A program made the position numbers and the translations under genes. From contig NZ_PVTG01000020.1 of NCBI RefSeq assembly GCF_003002915.1, positions 1-64,000 of the forward strand: a stretch of 64,000 nt of DNA, written 5' to 3'. Below, piece by piece: positions 1 through 6,941 of this stretch (position 1 is its first letter; each line of letters begins with the position of its first letter). The notes beneath the pieces were generated by a model, which saw only the letters and a program-made list of their open reading frames with translations, was not told where the DNA came from and ran no database searches. The DNA is from Geodermatophilus tzadiensis. GTDB lineage: Bacteria; Actinomycetota; Actinomycetes; Mycobacteriales; Geodermatophilaceae.

Positions 1-108
1 CAGGACTACGCCGCCCGCCGACGAGCCGAAGGCCTGAGCAACCTCGAGATCATCCGCTGCCTCAAGCGCTACATCGCCCGCGAGATCCACCACGTGCTGA
101 CCGCTTGA
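1..108 (+). CDS. Transposase C-terminus (partial, IS110-like)
   Basis: Only the last 35 codons of a gene that enters from the left edge are present. The tail reads AEGLSNLEIIRCLKRYIARE and stops at TGA 106-108. The basic helical pattern 'IIRCLKRY.ARE' is what I remember from the C-termini of IS110/IS116-type transposases, which carry a DEDD catalytic domain further upstream (outside the window). The gene ends only 17 bases before the 3' end of the convergent mftE-like gene, so an insertion sequence may border the mycofactocin genes. The family is inferred from a short tail only. Confidence 0.55.
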   Translation, partial: QDYAARRRAEGLSNLEIIRCLKRYIAREIHHVLTA

Positions 109-125
109 CGAGGCATAGGAGCATC

Positions 126-809
126 TCAGCGCAGCCGGCCGTCCGCCCCGACGTCCCAGCGCCCGACGGCGGCGGTCAGCCGGGCGGCGATGCCGGCGAG
201 CAGCCGCGCGCCCTCCGCGGCCGAGGCGCCGGCCGGGTCGCCGAGCACGCCGGTCGGGCTCACCCCGCGCACGCCCTCGGCCCGCAGCCGTGGCAGCAGC
301 TCGGCGATCGGCGCCGTCTCGCCCGCGACGGACCGGTCGGTCCGCACTCCGCCTGGTTCCACGTGCAACAGCAGTGACGTCTCGGTGCGCCCGGCGTGCG
401 CGTCCCCGCCGGCGACGCCGCACGGGAACCAGGCGGCGTCGCGGCCCTCGGCGCGCAGCTGCGGGACGGCGGCGCGCAGCGCGTCGAGGTTGCCGCCGTG
501 GCCGTTGACGACCAGCAGCCGGCCCGCCCAGCGACAGGCCGAGCGGCCGTACTCGACGAGCAGGGTGGTCAGCGCCGCGGTGCCGATCGAGACGGTGCCG
601 GGGAACCCCTCGTGCTCGCCGCTGGCGCCGTAGGGGACGGCCGGCGCGACGACCGCGTCCAGCCCCGCCCCCCGGACCACCGCCTCGGCGACGGTGGTGT
701 CGGTGGCCAGCGGCAGGTGGAGGCCGTGCTGCTCGACCGAGCCCAGCGGGACGACCACCAGCGGCCGGTCGGGCAGCTCCGGCCACGCGGCGCCGGCCAG
801 GTCGGGCAC
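126..809 (-). CDS. mftE: Mycofactocin system creatininase-family peptidase MftE
   Basis: A 227-residue protein of the creatininase (creatinine amidohydrolase) fold. MftE homologues release the modified C-terminal Val-Tyr dipeptide from the MftA precursor after MftC has acted, giving the AHDP intermediate of mycofactocin. The metal-binding signature PLGSVEQHGLHLPLATDT near the N-terminus and VVNGHGGN around residue 100 carry the expected Glu, His and Asp ligands. The start is GTG at 807-809. It is separated from mftABC by an MFS gene and a gene on the other strand, which is unlike the compact mftA-F order in mycobacteria. A generic creatininase-family amidase is the alternative, but the mft neighbours make MftE likely. 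Confidence 0.82.
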   Translation of the reverse strand: MPDLAGAAWPELPDRPLVVVPLGSVEQHGLHLPLATDTTVAEAVVRGAGLDAVVAPAVPYGASGEHEGFPGTVSIGTAALTTLLVEYGRSACRWAGRLLVVNGHGGNLDALRAAVPQLRAEGRDAAWFPCGVAGGDAHAGRTETSLLLHVEPGGVRTDRSVAGETAPIAELLPRLRAEGVRGVSPTGVLGDPAGASAAEGARLLAGIAARLTAAVGRWDVGADGRLR

Positions 810-818
810 CGCGCCAGC

Positions 819-2114
819 CTAGGCGGCCGCGGCCACCTCGTCGGACACGTCGTCGGGCAGCTCCCACGGCCGGACGACGACCACCAGGACGACGATCGCG
901 GTGACCAGCGCCGCGACCACGACCGTGCCGATGGCGACCGCGTCGTTGCCGAGCAGGCCGACCAGCGGGGCGACGACCGCGCCGACGCCGAACTGCACCG
1001 CCCCGAGCAGCGCCGCCGCGGTGCCGGCCGCCTCGCCGTGCCGGGACAGCGCCAGCGCGGGGGCGTTGGGCAGCGCCAGGCCCGAGCTGAACAGCACCGC
1101 CCACAGCGGCAGCGCCACCGCCCAGAGCCCGCCGGTGCCGGTGCCGGCGAGGACGACCAGCACCGCGCCGGCCAGCGCGCCGCCCACGGTGCCGGCCACC
1201 AGGACCTGGGCCGGGGAGAACCGGCGCAGCACGACCGGGTTGAGCTGGGTGGCGCCGATCAGCCACACGGCGCCGGCGCCGAAGAGCAGGCCGAACTGCT
1301 GCTCGTCGAGGCCGAACTGGTCCTGGAAGACGAACGAGGAGCCCGACACGTAGCTGAACAGCCCGGCCATCGTCAGGCCGGCGACCAGCACGAGGCCGAC
1401 GTAGGCGCGGTCGCGCAGCAGGCCGCGGTAGCTGCGCAGCGTCCCGGCGACGCCGCTGCTGCGCCGCCGCTCGGGCGGCAGCGTCTCGCGCACGGAGAAC
1501 CAGCCGAGGACGAGCAGGGCGAGGCCGTACAGGCCGAGGATCAGGAACACGCCCCGCCACGAGGTGAAGCGCAGGACCTCCCCACCCACCGTGGGGGCGA
1601 GGACCGGGGCCGCGCCGAGGACGAGGAAGAGCCGGGACAGCATCGTCGCCGCGGCGCGACCGGAGAACAGGTCGCGCACGACCGCCAGGGCGATCACCGC
1701 GCCGGCCGCGGTCCCGACGCCCTGCAGGAAGCGCAGCAGCCCGAGCACGGCGATCGACGGCGCGACGAGCACCAGCAGCGAGGCGACGACGTGCAGCGCG
1801 GTGCCGGCCAGCAGCGGCTTCTTGCGGCCGAGGGCGTCCGACAGCGGGCCGAGCACCAGCTGGCCCAGCGCCAGGCCGACCAGGGTGCCGGTGAGCGTGA
1901 GCTGCACCGTCGCCGAGTTCGTCCGCAGGTCGTCGGCGATGGTGGGCAGGGCGGGCAGGTACATGTCGATCGTCAGCGGGCCGAGCGCCACGAAGGCGCC
2001 GAGGGTGAGTGCGGTGCGCGCCGTCCCCGGCCGGTCGATGACGGCGGGCGCGGCGGCCGGCCGGTCCTGGGTGGTGGTCACGACGTTGGCGAAGGCAACC
2101 GACTGCCGATCCAT
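819..2114 (-). CDS. MFS multidrug transporter, Bcr/CflA type
   Basis: A 431-residue major facilitator protein with about twelve hydrophobic helices. The first helix pair carries LTIDMYLPALPTIADDL, typical of the Bcr/CflA drug-resistance subfamily, and the loop after helix 2 has GPLSDALGRKKPLL, the MFS motif A. It is expected to export small molecules by proton antiport; the substrate cannot be read from the sequence. It sits directly upstream of mftE on the same strand with only 9 bases between them, so they may be co-transcribed. ATG 2114 was chosen as start; GTG 2081 is possible and neither has a clear Shine-Dalgarno. Confidence 0.88.
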   Translation of the reverse strand: MDRQSVAFANVVTTTQDRPAAAPAVIDRPGTARTALTLGAFVALGPLTIDMYLPALPTIADDLRTNSATVQLTLTGTLVGLALGQLVLGPLSDALGRKKPLLAGTALHVVASLLVLVAPSIAVLGLLRFLQGVGTAAGAVIALAVVRDLFSGRAAATMLSRLFLVLGAAPVLAPTVGGEVLRFTSWRGVFLILGLYGLALLVLGWFSVRETLPPERRRSSGVAGTLRSYRGLLRDRAYVGLVLVAGLTMAGLFSYVSGSSFVFQDQFGLDEQQFGLLFGAGAVWLIGATQLNPVVLRRFSPAQVLVAGTVGGALAGAVLVVLAGTGTGGLWAVALPLWAVLFSSGLALPNAPALALSRHGEAAGTAAALLGAVQFGVGAVVAPLVGLLGNDAVAIGTVVVAALVTAIVVLVVVVRPWELPDDVSDEVAAAA

Positions 2115-2171
2115 TCCGGTACGCCGGGGTGTCGTCCGTGTCACGGAGCCGATCCGGGGAACGGCAGGGTC

Positions 2172-2663
2172 ATGACCACCGACTCGCAGGACGCCACCGC
2201 CAAGGTCGCCGGACTCCTCAAGGGGCAGAGGATCGGCTTCCTCACCACGACCATGCCCGACGGGCGGCTGACCAGCCGGCCCATGGCGTTGCAGGAGGTC
2301 GAGTTCGACGGCGACCTGTGGTTCTTCGCCGAGCACGACGCCCCCTGGCTCGGCCACGTGCAGGCCTCGCCGCAGGTCAACGTCGGCGTCGGCTCGGGCG
2401 GCACGTGGGTCTCGCTGACCGGGACCGCGCGCGTCGTCGACGACGTCGCGAAGAAGAAGGAGCTGTGGAACGCCGGTGTCGAGGCCTGGCTGCCGCAGGG
2501 GCCCGAGGACCCCTCCGTCGTCCTGGTGAAGGTCGACGGCGACACCGCGGAGTACTGGGACAGCCCCGGCAACCGGCTGGCGACGGCGCTGAGCTTCGTC
2601 AAGGCCAAGGCCACCGGCGCGCAGCCCGACACCGGGGAGAAGGACGTCGTCGACCTGCCCTGA
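2172..2663 (+). CDS. Pyridoxamine 5'-phosphate oxidase family (general stress protein 26-like)
   Basis: A 163-residue split-barrel flavin-binding protein. The pattern GFLTTTMPDGRLTSRPM followed by GDLWFFAEHDAPWLGHVQ matches the general stress protein 26 branch of the pyridoxamine-phosphate oxidase superfamily, whose members bind FMN, F420 or haem. No specific substrate can be named. The start ATG at 2172 follows a weak purine stretch (GCAGGGT). It is transcribed divergently from the MFS gene, with 57 bases between the two starts, and is followed by a GC-rich hairpin. It interrupts the mft genes on the opposite strand, so a link to mycofactocin is only positional. Confidence 0.85.
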   Translation: MTTDSQDATAKVAGLLKGQRIGFLTTTMPDGRLTSRPMALQEVEFDGDLWFFAEHDAPWLGHVQASPQVNVGVGSGGTWVSLTGTARVVDDVAKKKELWNAGVEAWLPQGPEDPSVVLVKVDGDTAEYWDSPGNRLATALSFVKAKATGAQPDTGEKDVVDLP

Positions 2664-2742
2664 CGAGGGGCACCCAGCGGACTCCCAGGCGGGTCACCGG
2701 GCCCGCTCAGGGACGGCGACGACCCTCCGGGATGCCCCTCCC

Positions 2743-2770
2743 CGGGCACCCCGCGACCGCGGGGCGCCCG
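2743..2770 (+). terminator. Hairpin after the PPOX-family gene
   Basis: Inverted repeat with arms CGGGC-a-CCCCGC and GCGGGG-c-GCCCG, a four-base loop and one internal mismatch. It lies 80 bases after the stop of the 2172-2663 gene. No U-tract follows, as is usual in actinobacteria. Confidence 0.5.
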
Positions 2771-2793
2771 GGGCGGGGGTCCACCCGCCCCGG
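2768..2793 (+). promoter_or_regulatory. Hairpin abutting a ribosome binding site
   Basis: A 10-bp perfect stem CCGGGGCGGG / CCCGCCCCGG with a six-base loop. Its right arm runs into the GGAGG at 2792-2796 that serves the small ORF starting at 2803, so folding could mask that site. It also competes with the hairpin at 2743-2770 for bases 2768-2770. A regulatory role is inference. Confidence 0.35.
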
Positions 2794-2802
2794 AGGTGCC
2801 CC

Positions 2803-2913
2803 GTGCTCACCCTCGCCCTGCTCGTCGCCCTGCTGCTCACCATGACGCTGGCCGACCTCGCGCCCGGCCTGCTGCCGGAGGGGTCGGGGCCGGTGGTCGC
2901 CCCGATCCGCTGA
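2803..2913 (+). CDS. Small single-helix hydrophobic peptide
   Basis: A 36-codon ORF starting at GTG 2803 with GGAGG at 2792-2796, about seven bases upstream. The product begins with VLTLALLVALLLTMTLADLA, one hydrophobic helix long enough to span a membrane, and ends PVVAPIR. No family is recognised. It lies between the PPOX gene and the 3' end of mftC on the opposite strand. The good ribosome site and codon-like GC pattern favour a real gene, but chance ORFs are common at this GC content. Note the Met inside the helix could also serve as a start, although it has no Shine-Dalgarno. Confidence 0.4.
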   Translation: MLTLALLVALLLTMTLADLAPGLLPEGSGPVVAPIR

Positions 2914-2931
2914 GCCGGTCCGCCGAGCCGG

Positions 2932-4149
2932 TCAGCCGAGCTGCAGGCCCGCCAGCGGCGACTCGTCGCAGGCCTTCGCCGGCGGGAGCGACGGCATGCC
3001 GAGCAGCGTCGGCTGGCCGCGCACCGGGCCGGTGTGCGAGTGGTCGAGGTGGCTGCGCGGCGCGACCAGGTCGGCGTCGCGGGCGGCCAGCGCCGACTCG
3101 CCGTACCCCTGCACGCACTCGGGGTCGGGGCCGTCCAGCGGCAGGCCGGTGAAGAACTTGGCCGCCATGCAGCCGCCGCGGCAGGCGTCGAAGTGGGCGC
3201 ACCTCGTGCACGCGCCACCGGTCTGCGGGCTGCGCAGCTCGGCGAACAGGTCGCTGTGCTGCCACACCCGCTGGAAGCCGCCCTCCCCGCGCACGTTGCC
3301 GGCGAGGAACTGCTCGTGGATGGCGAACGGGCAGGCGTAGACGTCGCCGACCGGGTCGATCAGGCACACCACGCGCCCGGCACCGCAGAGGTTGAGGCCC
3401 GGCAGCGCCTGCCCGTAGGCCGACAGGTGGAAGAACGAGTCGCCGGTGAGCACCCGGTCGCCGTTGGCCAGCAGCCAGGAGTACAGCTCGCGCTGCTGGG
3501 CCTGGGTGGGGTGCAGCTGGTCCCAGACGTCCGCGCCGCGGCCCGACGGGCGGAACCGGGTGATCCGCAGCTGGGCGCCGTAGCGGTCGGTGAGCGCCCG
3601 GAAGTCGTCGAGCTGGGAGACGTTCTCCCGGGTGACGACGACGGAGACCTTGACGTCCTTCATCCCGGCCTCGGCGAGGTTCTCCAGCGCCCGGGTCGCG
3701 GTGGCGAAGGAGCCGGCGCCGCGGACGCGGTCGTTGACCTCCGCGGTGGCGCCGTCGAGGGAGATCTGCACGTCGACGTAGTCGGTGGCCGCCAGCTGCG
3801 CGGCGCGGGCCCGGTCGAGCTTGACGCCGTTGGTGGAGAACTTGACGCCGACGTCGTGGCCGATGGCGTAGTCGAGCAGGTGCCAGAAGTCCGGCCGCAC
3901 GGTGGGCTCGCCGCCGCCGACGTTGACGTAGAAGACCTGCATCCGCTGCAGCTCGTCGATGACGCCCTCGGCCTCGGCCGTCGTCAGCTCGCGCGGGTCG
4001 CGCCGGCCCGAGGAGGACAGGCAGTGCACGCACGCCAGGTTGCAGGCGTAGGTGAGTTCCCACGTCAGGCAGATGGGGGCGTCGAGGCCGTACTCGAACT
4101 GGTCGACGAGGCGCCCGCCGGTCGGGCGTTCCGGGACGACGGCGGTCAC
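2932..4149 (-). CDS. mftC: Mycofactocin radical SAM maturase MftC
   Basis: A 405-residue radical SAM/SPASM enzyme. MftC decarboxylates the C-terminal Tyr of MftA and then cross-links it to the preceding Val. The [4Fe-4S]-SAM motif is visible as CNLACVHC near residue 35, followed by GGGEP. The C-terminal half has the auxiliary-cluster cysteines (CGAGRVVC, then GGACTRCAHFDACRGGC). The GTG start at 4149 overlaps the mftB stop as GTGA, so translation is coupled. The window lacks the mftD that normally follows. Identification is secure from the motifs plus the adjacent mftA and mftB. Confidence 0.95.
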   Translation of the reverse strand: MTAVVPERPTGGRLVDQFEYGLDAPICLTWELTYACNLACVHCLSSSGRRDPRELTTAEAEGVIDELQRMQVFYVNVGGGEPTVRPDFWHLLDYAIGHDVGVKFSTNGVKLDRARAAQLAATDYVDVQISLDGATAEVNDRVRGAGSFATATRALENLAEAGMKDVKVSVVVTRENVSQLDDFRALTDRYGAQLRITRFRPSGRGADVWDQLHPTQAQQRELYSWLLANGDRVLTGDSFFHLSAYGQALPGLNLCGAGRVVCLIDPVGDVYACPFAIHEQFLAGNVRGEGGFQRVWQHSDLFAELRSPQTGGACTRCAHFDACRGGCMAAKFFTGLPLDGPDPECVQGYGESALAARDADLVAPRSHLDHSHTGPVRGQPTLLGMPSLPPAKACDESPLAGLQLG

Positions 4150-4568
4150 AGGATCTCCTGGTTCGTCTCGGCCTCGGTGCAGGGGCCCGCCGCGAGGGTT
4201 GAACGGCTCTCCTGCAGGGTCCCGCCGCGAGCCTGCGAGCGGTGGGGGGCAGGAGGGTCCTTCTCGGGGGGCAGCGAGGTCCTTCGTTCGATCATCTGGG
4301 AGCGGGCGAGGTCGGCCAGCGCCGTGACGTAGGCGGGCCGCTGGGCCTCGGGCACACCGCACGCGACCAGCGTCGCGTCGGCGCTGGGGTGGTCGGCCAG
4401 CGTCTCCACGACGGTGACCAGCGTCTTCGACTTGAGGAAGGACAGCTTCCGGTTGCCGAAGTGGTAGACGAGCGCCCCGAACGGCTCCGGCCGCAGGGCC
4501 ACCGACCGGGCGCGCCGCCACGGCAGAGCCGGGTCGAAGACGGCTGCGGCCGGAGCGGTCGAGGTCAT
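4146..4568 (-). CDS. mftB: Mycofactocin precursor-binding chaperone MftB with extended C-terminus
   Basis: A 140-residue protein. Residues 1-96 match MftB, a PqqD-like RiPP recognition element that presents the MftA leader to MftC: RPEPFGALVYHFGNRKLSFL is the diagnostic core. Residues 97-140 have no counterpart in the usual roughly 95-residue family. Residues of about 102-121 are encoded by a dispersed hairpin repeat (4207-4263) that has a second copy at 27.9 kb. The tail is low-complexity and probably disordered. Start ATG 4568 lies 10 bases after the mftA stop, and the stop overlaps the mftC start (GTGA). The extension is thus probably a repeat insertion that kept the frame. Confidence 0.93.
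   Translation of the reverse strand: MTSTAPAAAVFDPALPWRRARSVALRPEPFGALVYHFGNRKLSFLKSKTLVTVVETLADHPSADATLVACGVPEAQRPAYVTALADLARSQMIERRTSLPPEKDPPAPHRSQARGGTLQESRSTLAAGPCTEAETNQEIL
4207..4263. repeat. Dispersed hairpin repeat, copy 1
   Basis: About 50 bases (core 4214-4263) are nearly identical to 27898-27948. It folds as an outer stem CTCCTGC/GCAGGAG (4209-4215 with 4249-4255) and an inner stem CCCGCCGC/GCGGTGGG (4221-4228 with 4239-4246), with a ten-base loop. In copy 2 the outer stem sequence differs but still pairs. It lies inside the mftB reading frame. Confidence 0.7.
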
Positions 4569-4578
4569 CTCGGTCGGC

Positions 4579-4701
4579 TCAGTAGACGCCGCACATGCCG
4601 TCGATGGAGACCTCCTCGACGAGGGACTCCTCGACCAGCGCCTCCTCGGCCACGGCGGTCTGGGTCTCGGCCTGCGTCTCGGTCTGGGTCGTCTCGGGCA
4701 T
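4579..4701 (-). CDS. mftA: Mycofactocin precursor peptide MftA
   Basis: A 40-residue ribosomal peptide precursor. It ends in SIDGMCGVY, the invariant MftA C-terminus; the last Val-Tyr pair becomes the redox cofactor. The leader is acidic and repetitive (TQTETQAETQ, then EEALVEESLVEEV) and is the part bound by MftB. Start ATG 4701 has GGAGG six bases upstream; a longer in-frame ORF upstream to 4767 lacks such a site. It is the first gene of mftA-mftB-mftC and is divergent from the TetR gene. The leader appears longer than the roughly 30-residue mycobacterial precursor. Confidence 0.96.
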   Translation of the reverse strand: MPETTQTETQAETQTAVAEEALVEESLVEEVSIDGMCGVY

Positions 4702-4746
4702 GCGGACCTCCGGGTTCCGGGGGACGGGGATGGCGAGGACGTTAGA

Positions 4747-4780
4747 GACACCGGGTGCCACCGGCAAGGGCGCCGGTGTC
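4747..4780. promoter_or_regulatory. Candidate MftR operator in the mftA-mftR intergenic region
   Basis: Inverted repeat GACACCGG (4747-4754) ... CCGGTGTC (4773-4780) with an 18-base spacer, placed between the divergent mftA and TetR genes. TetR-family regulators commonly bind such palindromes between themselves and the genes they control. No binding data; the long spacer is somewhat unusual for a TetR dimer. Confidence 0.35.
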
Positions 4781-4854
4781 CCCGGTCACGGTCCCCCGTC
4801 CGGTCGGTGGGGGCGTCCCTGGCCGACCGGGTGGGCCAGGATGGAGGGGTGAGC

Positions 4855-5499
4855 ATGCCGCTGGGCCACCCCGTGGCCGTCGTCCCCCGGACCGGCGTGG
4901 CCACCCCCCGCCCGGTCGGCGGGGTGCGGGCGGCGACCCGGGCCCGCATCGAGCAGGCGGCGCTGGAGCTGTTCACCGCCGCGGGCTTCGAGCAGGTGAC
5001 GATCGAGGAGATCGCCGCGGCCGCGCACACCAGCCGGCGCACCTTCTTCCGGCACGTCGGCAGCAAGGCCGACGCCGTCTGGGGCGACTTCACCGGGCAC
5101 GTCGAGCGGCTCGCGCGGCTGCTCGAGGAGGCCGGCGACGACGTCCCGGTGCTGGCGGCCGTCTTCGGTGCCTACGTCGAGGTCAACGACTACGCCGCCG
5201 CCGACCTGCCCCTGCTGCGCCAGCGGATGCGGCTGATCCTCACCGAGCCGGCGCTGCTGGCGCACTCCCAGGTGCGCTACGCCGACGTCGACCGGGTGGT
5301 CGCCGACTACGTGGCCCGCCGCTGCGGCCAGGACCCCGCCGCGCTGCTGCCGCGGATGGTGGCCACGGCGACCCGCGCGGCGGCCACCACCGCGTTCGAG
5401 GTGTGGCTCGCCGACGAGTCCGCCTCGCTGGCCGACACGCTGCGCGCCGCCTTCCACCAGCTCGCCACCGGCTTCCCGCAGCTGCGCGCCGGGGCCTAG
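4855..5499 (+). CDS. mftR: TetR-family regulator, mycofactocin-associated (MftR)
   Basis: A 214-residue TetR protein. The N-terminal helix-turn-helix is seen in TRARIEQAALELFTAAGFEQ followed by VTIEEIAAAAHTSRRTFFRH. The C-terminal half is helical and would form the ligand-binding dimer. MftR homologues repress the mft operon and, in mycobacteria, respond to long-chain acyl-CoAs. ATG 4855 was chosen because GGAGG lies six bases upstream (4844-4848); GTG 4849 is too close to it. It is divergent from mftA across 153 bases holding a palindrome. The name rests on family plus position. Confidence 0.85.
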   Translation: MPLGHPVAVVPRTGVATPRPVGGVRAATRARIEQAALELFTAAGFEQVTIEEIAAAAHTSRRTFFRHVGSKADAVWGDFTGHVERLARLLEEAGDDVPVLAAVFGAYVEVNDYAAADLPLLRQRMRLILTEPALLAHSQVRYADVDRVVADYVARRCGQDPAALLPRMVATATRAAATTAFEVWLADESASLADTLRAAFHQLATGFPQLRAGA

Positions 5500-5535
5500 G
5501 AGCTCTCCGCCACGCCCGCGGACGCCCCGGGGAGG

Positions 5536-6750
5536 TCACCCCTCCTGCGCCTCGCGCAGGCCCTCCAGCAGGCGGTCGACGTCGGAGTCGTCGGTGTAGG
5601 GCGCCATCCCGACGCGCATGCCGCCGGCGTCGCCGAGGCCGAGCCGCCGGGAGGCCTCGATCGCGTAGAAGTTGCTCGCCGGGGCGTTGACGCCGCGGGC
5701 GGCCAGCGCGCGGGACACCTCGGCGGCCGGCCGGTCGGCGAAGGTGAGCAGCAGCGTCGGCGTCCGGTGCCGCGCGCGCGACCACAGCGTGACGCCGGGC
5801 AGCTCCTCGACGGCGTCCTCCACGCGCTGCCGCAGCCGGTCCTCGTGCGCCTCGACGGCGGCCATGCCCGCGACCAGCCGGGCGCGACGGTCGCCGTCGG
5901 ACCCGCCGAGCGCGGCCAGGTAGTCGACCGCCGCGGTGGTGCCGGCGAGCAGCTCGTAGGGCAGCGTGCCCAGCTCGAAGCGCTCGGGGACGGCGTCGGT
6001 GGAGGGCAGCAGCTTGTCCGGGTGCAGCGTCTCCAGCAGCGCCGGCGCGGCGACGACGCAGCCCAGGTGCGGGCCGAGGAACTTGTAGGGCGAGCAGGCG
6101 TAGAGGTCGGCGCCGAGCGCGGCGACGTCGACGGCCGCGTGCGCGGTCAGGTGCACGCCGTCCACGTAGGCGAGCGCGCCGACCCGGTGCGCCAGGGCGG
6201 TGATCGCCGGGACGTCGGGGCGGGTGCCGATCAGGTTGGAGGCGCCGGTGACGGCGACCAGCCTCGTGCGCTCGCCGACCACCGCGGCGACCGCCTCGGG
6301 CGTCAGCTCGCCGGTGGCCGGGTCGAGGTCGGCCCAGCGGACGGTGGCCCCGCGGGCGGCGGCGGCCTGCACCCACGGCCGGACGTTGGCGTCGTGGTCG
6401 AGGCGGGTGACCACGACCTCGTCGCCCGGACCCCACCCCGCGGCCAGCGCGCGGGACAGGTCGTAGGTCAGCTGGGTCATCGAGCGGCCGAAGACGACGC
6501 CGCCGGGGTCGCTCCCGACCAGGTCGGCGACCGCGGCCCGGGCGGCCACGACGACGGCGTCGGCGTTGCGCTCGGCCTCGGTGACCGAGCCGCGGTTGGC
6601 GATCGGCGAGCCGAGGGTGGCCGCGACGGCGTGCGCGACCTGGCGGGGGACCTGCGAGCCGCCCGGCCCGTCGAAGTGCGCGGCACCGGCCCGCAGCGCG
6701 GGGAAGTCCGCCCGGACGGCGGCGACGTCGTAGGTCGTGGCAGTGGTCAC
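5536..6750 (-). CDS. Cysteine desulfurase-like PLP enzyme (TIGR01976-type)
   Basis: A 404-residue class V aminotransferase-fold protein. The PLP lysine lies in ACSPYKFLGPHLG and the cofactor aspartate in AYVDGVHLTAH. The N-terminal stretch HFDGPGGSQVPRQVAHAV is typical of the cysteine-desulfurase-like group, which is widespread in actinobacteria and has no assigned substrate. It is not a classical IscS/NifS: the length and the N-terminal pattern differ. It is convergent with mftR across 36 bases. Start GTG 6750 gives VTTATTYDVAAVR. A role in mycofactocin chemistry is not supported beyond proximity. Confidence 0.85.
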   Translation of the reverse strand: MTTATTYDVAAVRADFPALRAGAAHFDGPGGSQVPRQVAHAVAATLGSPIANRGSVTEAERNADAVVVAARAAVADLVGSDPGGVVFGRSMTQLTYDLSRALAAGWGPGDEVVVTRLDHDANVRPWVQAAAARGATVRWADLDPATGELTPEAVAAVVGERTRLVAVTGASNLIGTRPDVPAITALAHRVGALAYVDGVHLTAHAAVDVAALGADLYACSPYKFLGPHLGCVVAAPALLETLHPDKLLPSTDAVPERFELGTLPYELLAGTTAAVDYLAALGGSDGDRRARLVAGMAAVEAHEDRLRQRVEDAVEELPGVTLWSRARHRTPTLLLTFADRPAAEVSRALAARGVNAPASNFYAIEASRRLGLGDAGGMRVGMAPYTDDSDVDRLLEGLREAQEG

Positions 6751-6941
6751 CCCCGCAGCATGCCCGCTGTCCCGGCGGCAGGGGCCGACGGCACTGGCCG
6801 GTCGGGCAGGTGCACCTGACCGGACGGCCCGACCTGCTCCTCCGGTCGGCCGGTTCCCACCCGGGACCCCTGCCGGGGAGGGGGACGCCGCTCCTAGCGT
6901 CCCGCCCGACGGCTCCGCAGGCAGACGGAAGGACCCCTCCC

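Noticed and set aside
396-2663. A 755-codon plus-strand ORF over the MFS and PPOX genes
   Set aside because: It is an antisense shadow of the MFS gene, with Arg/Gln/Gly-rich nonsense; only its last 163 codons (2172-2663) make a real protein.
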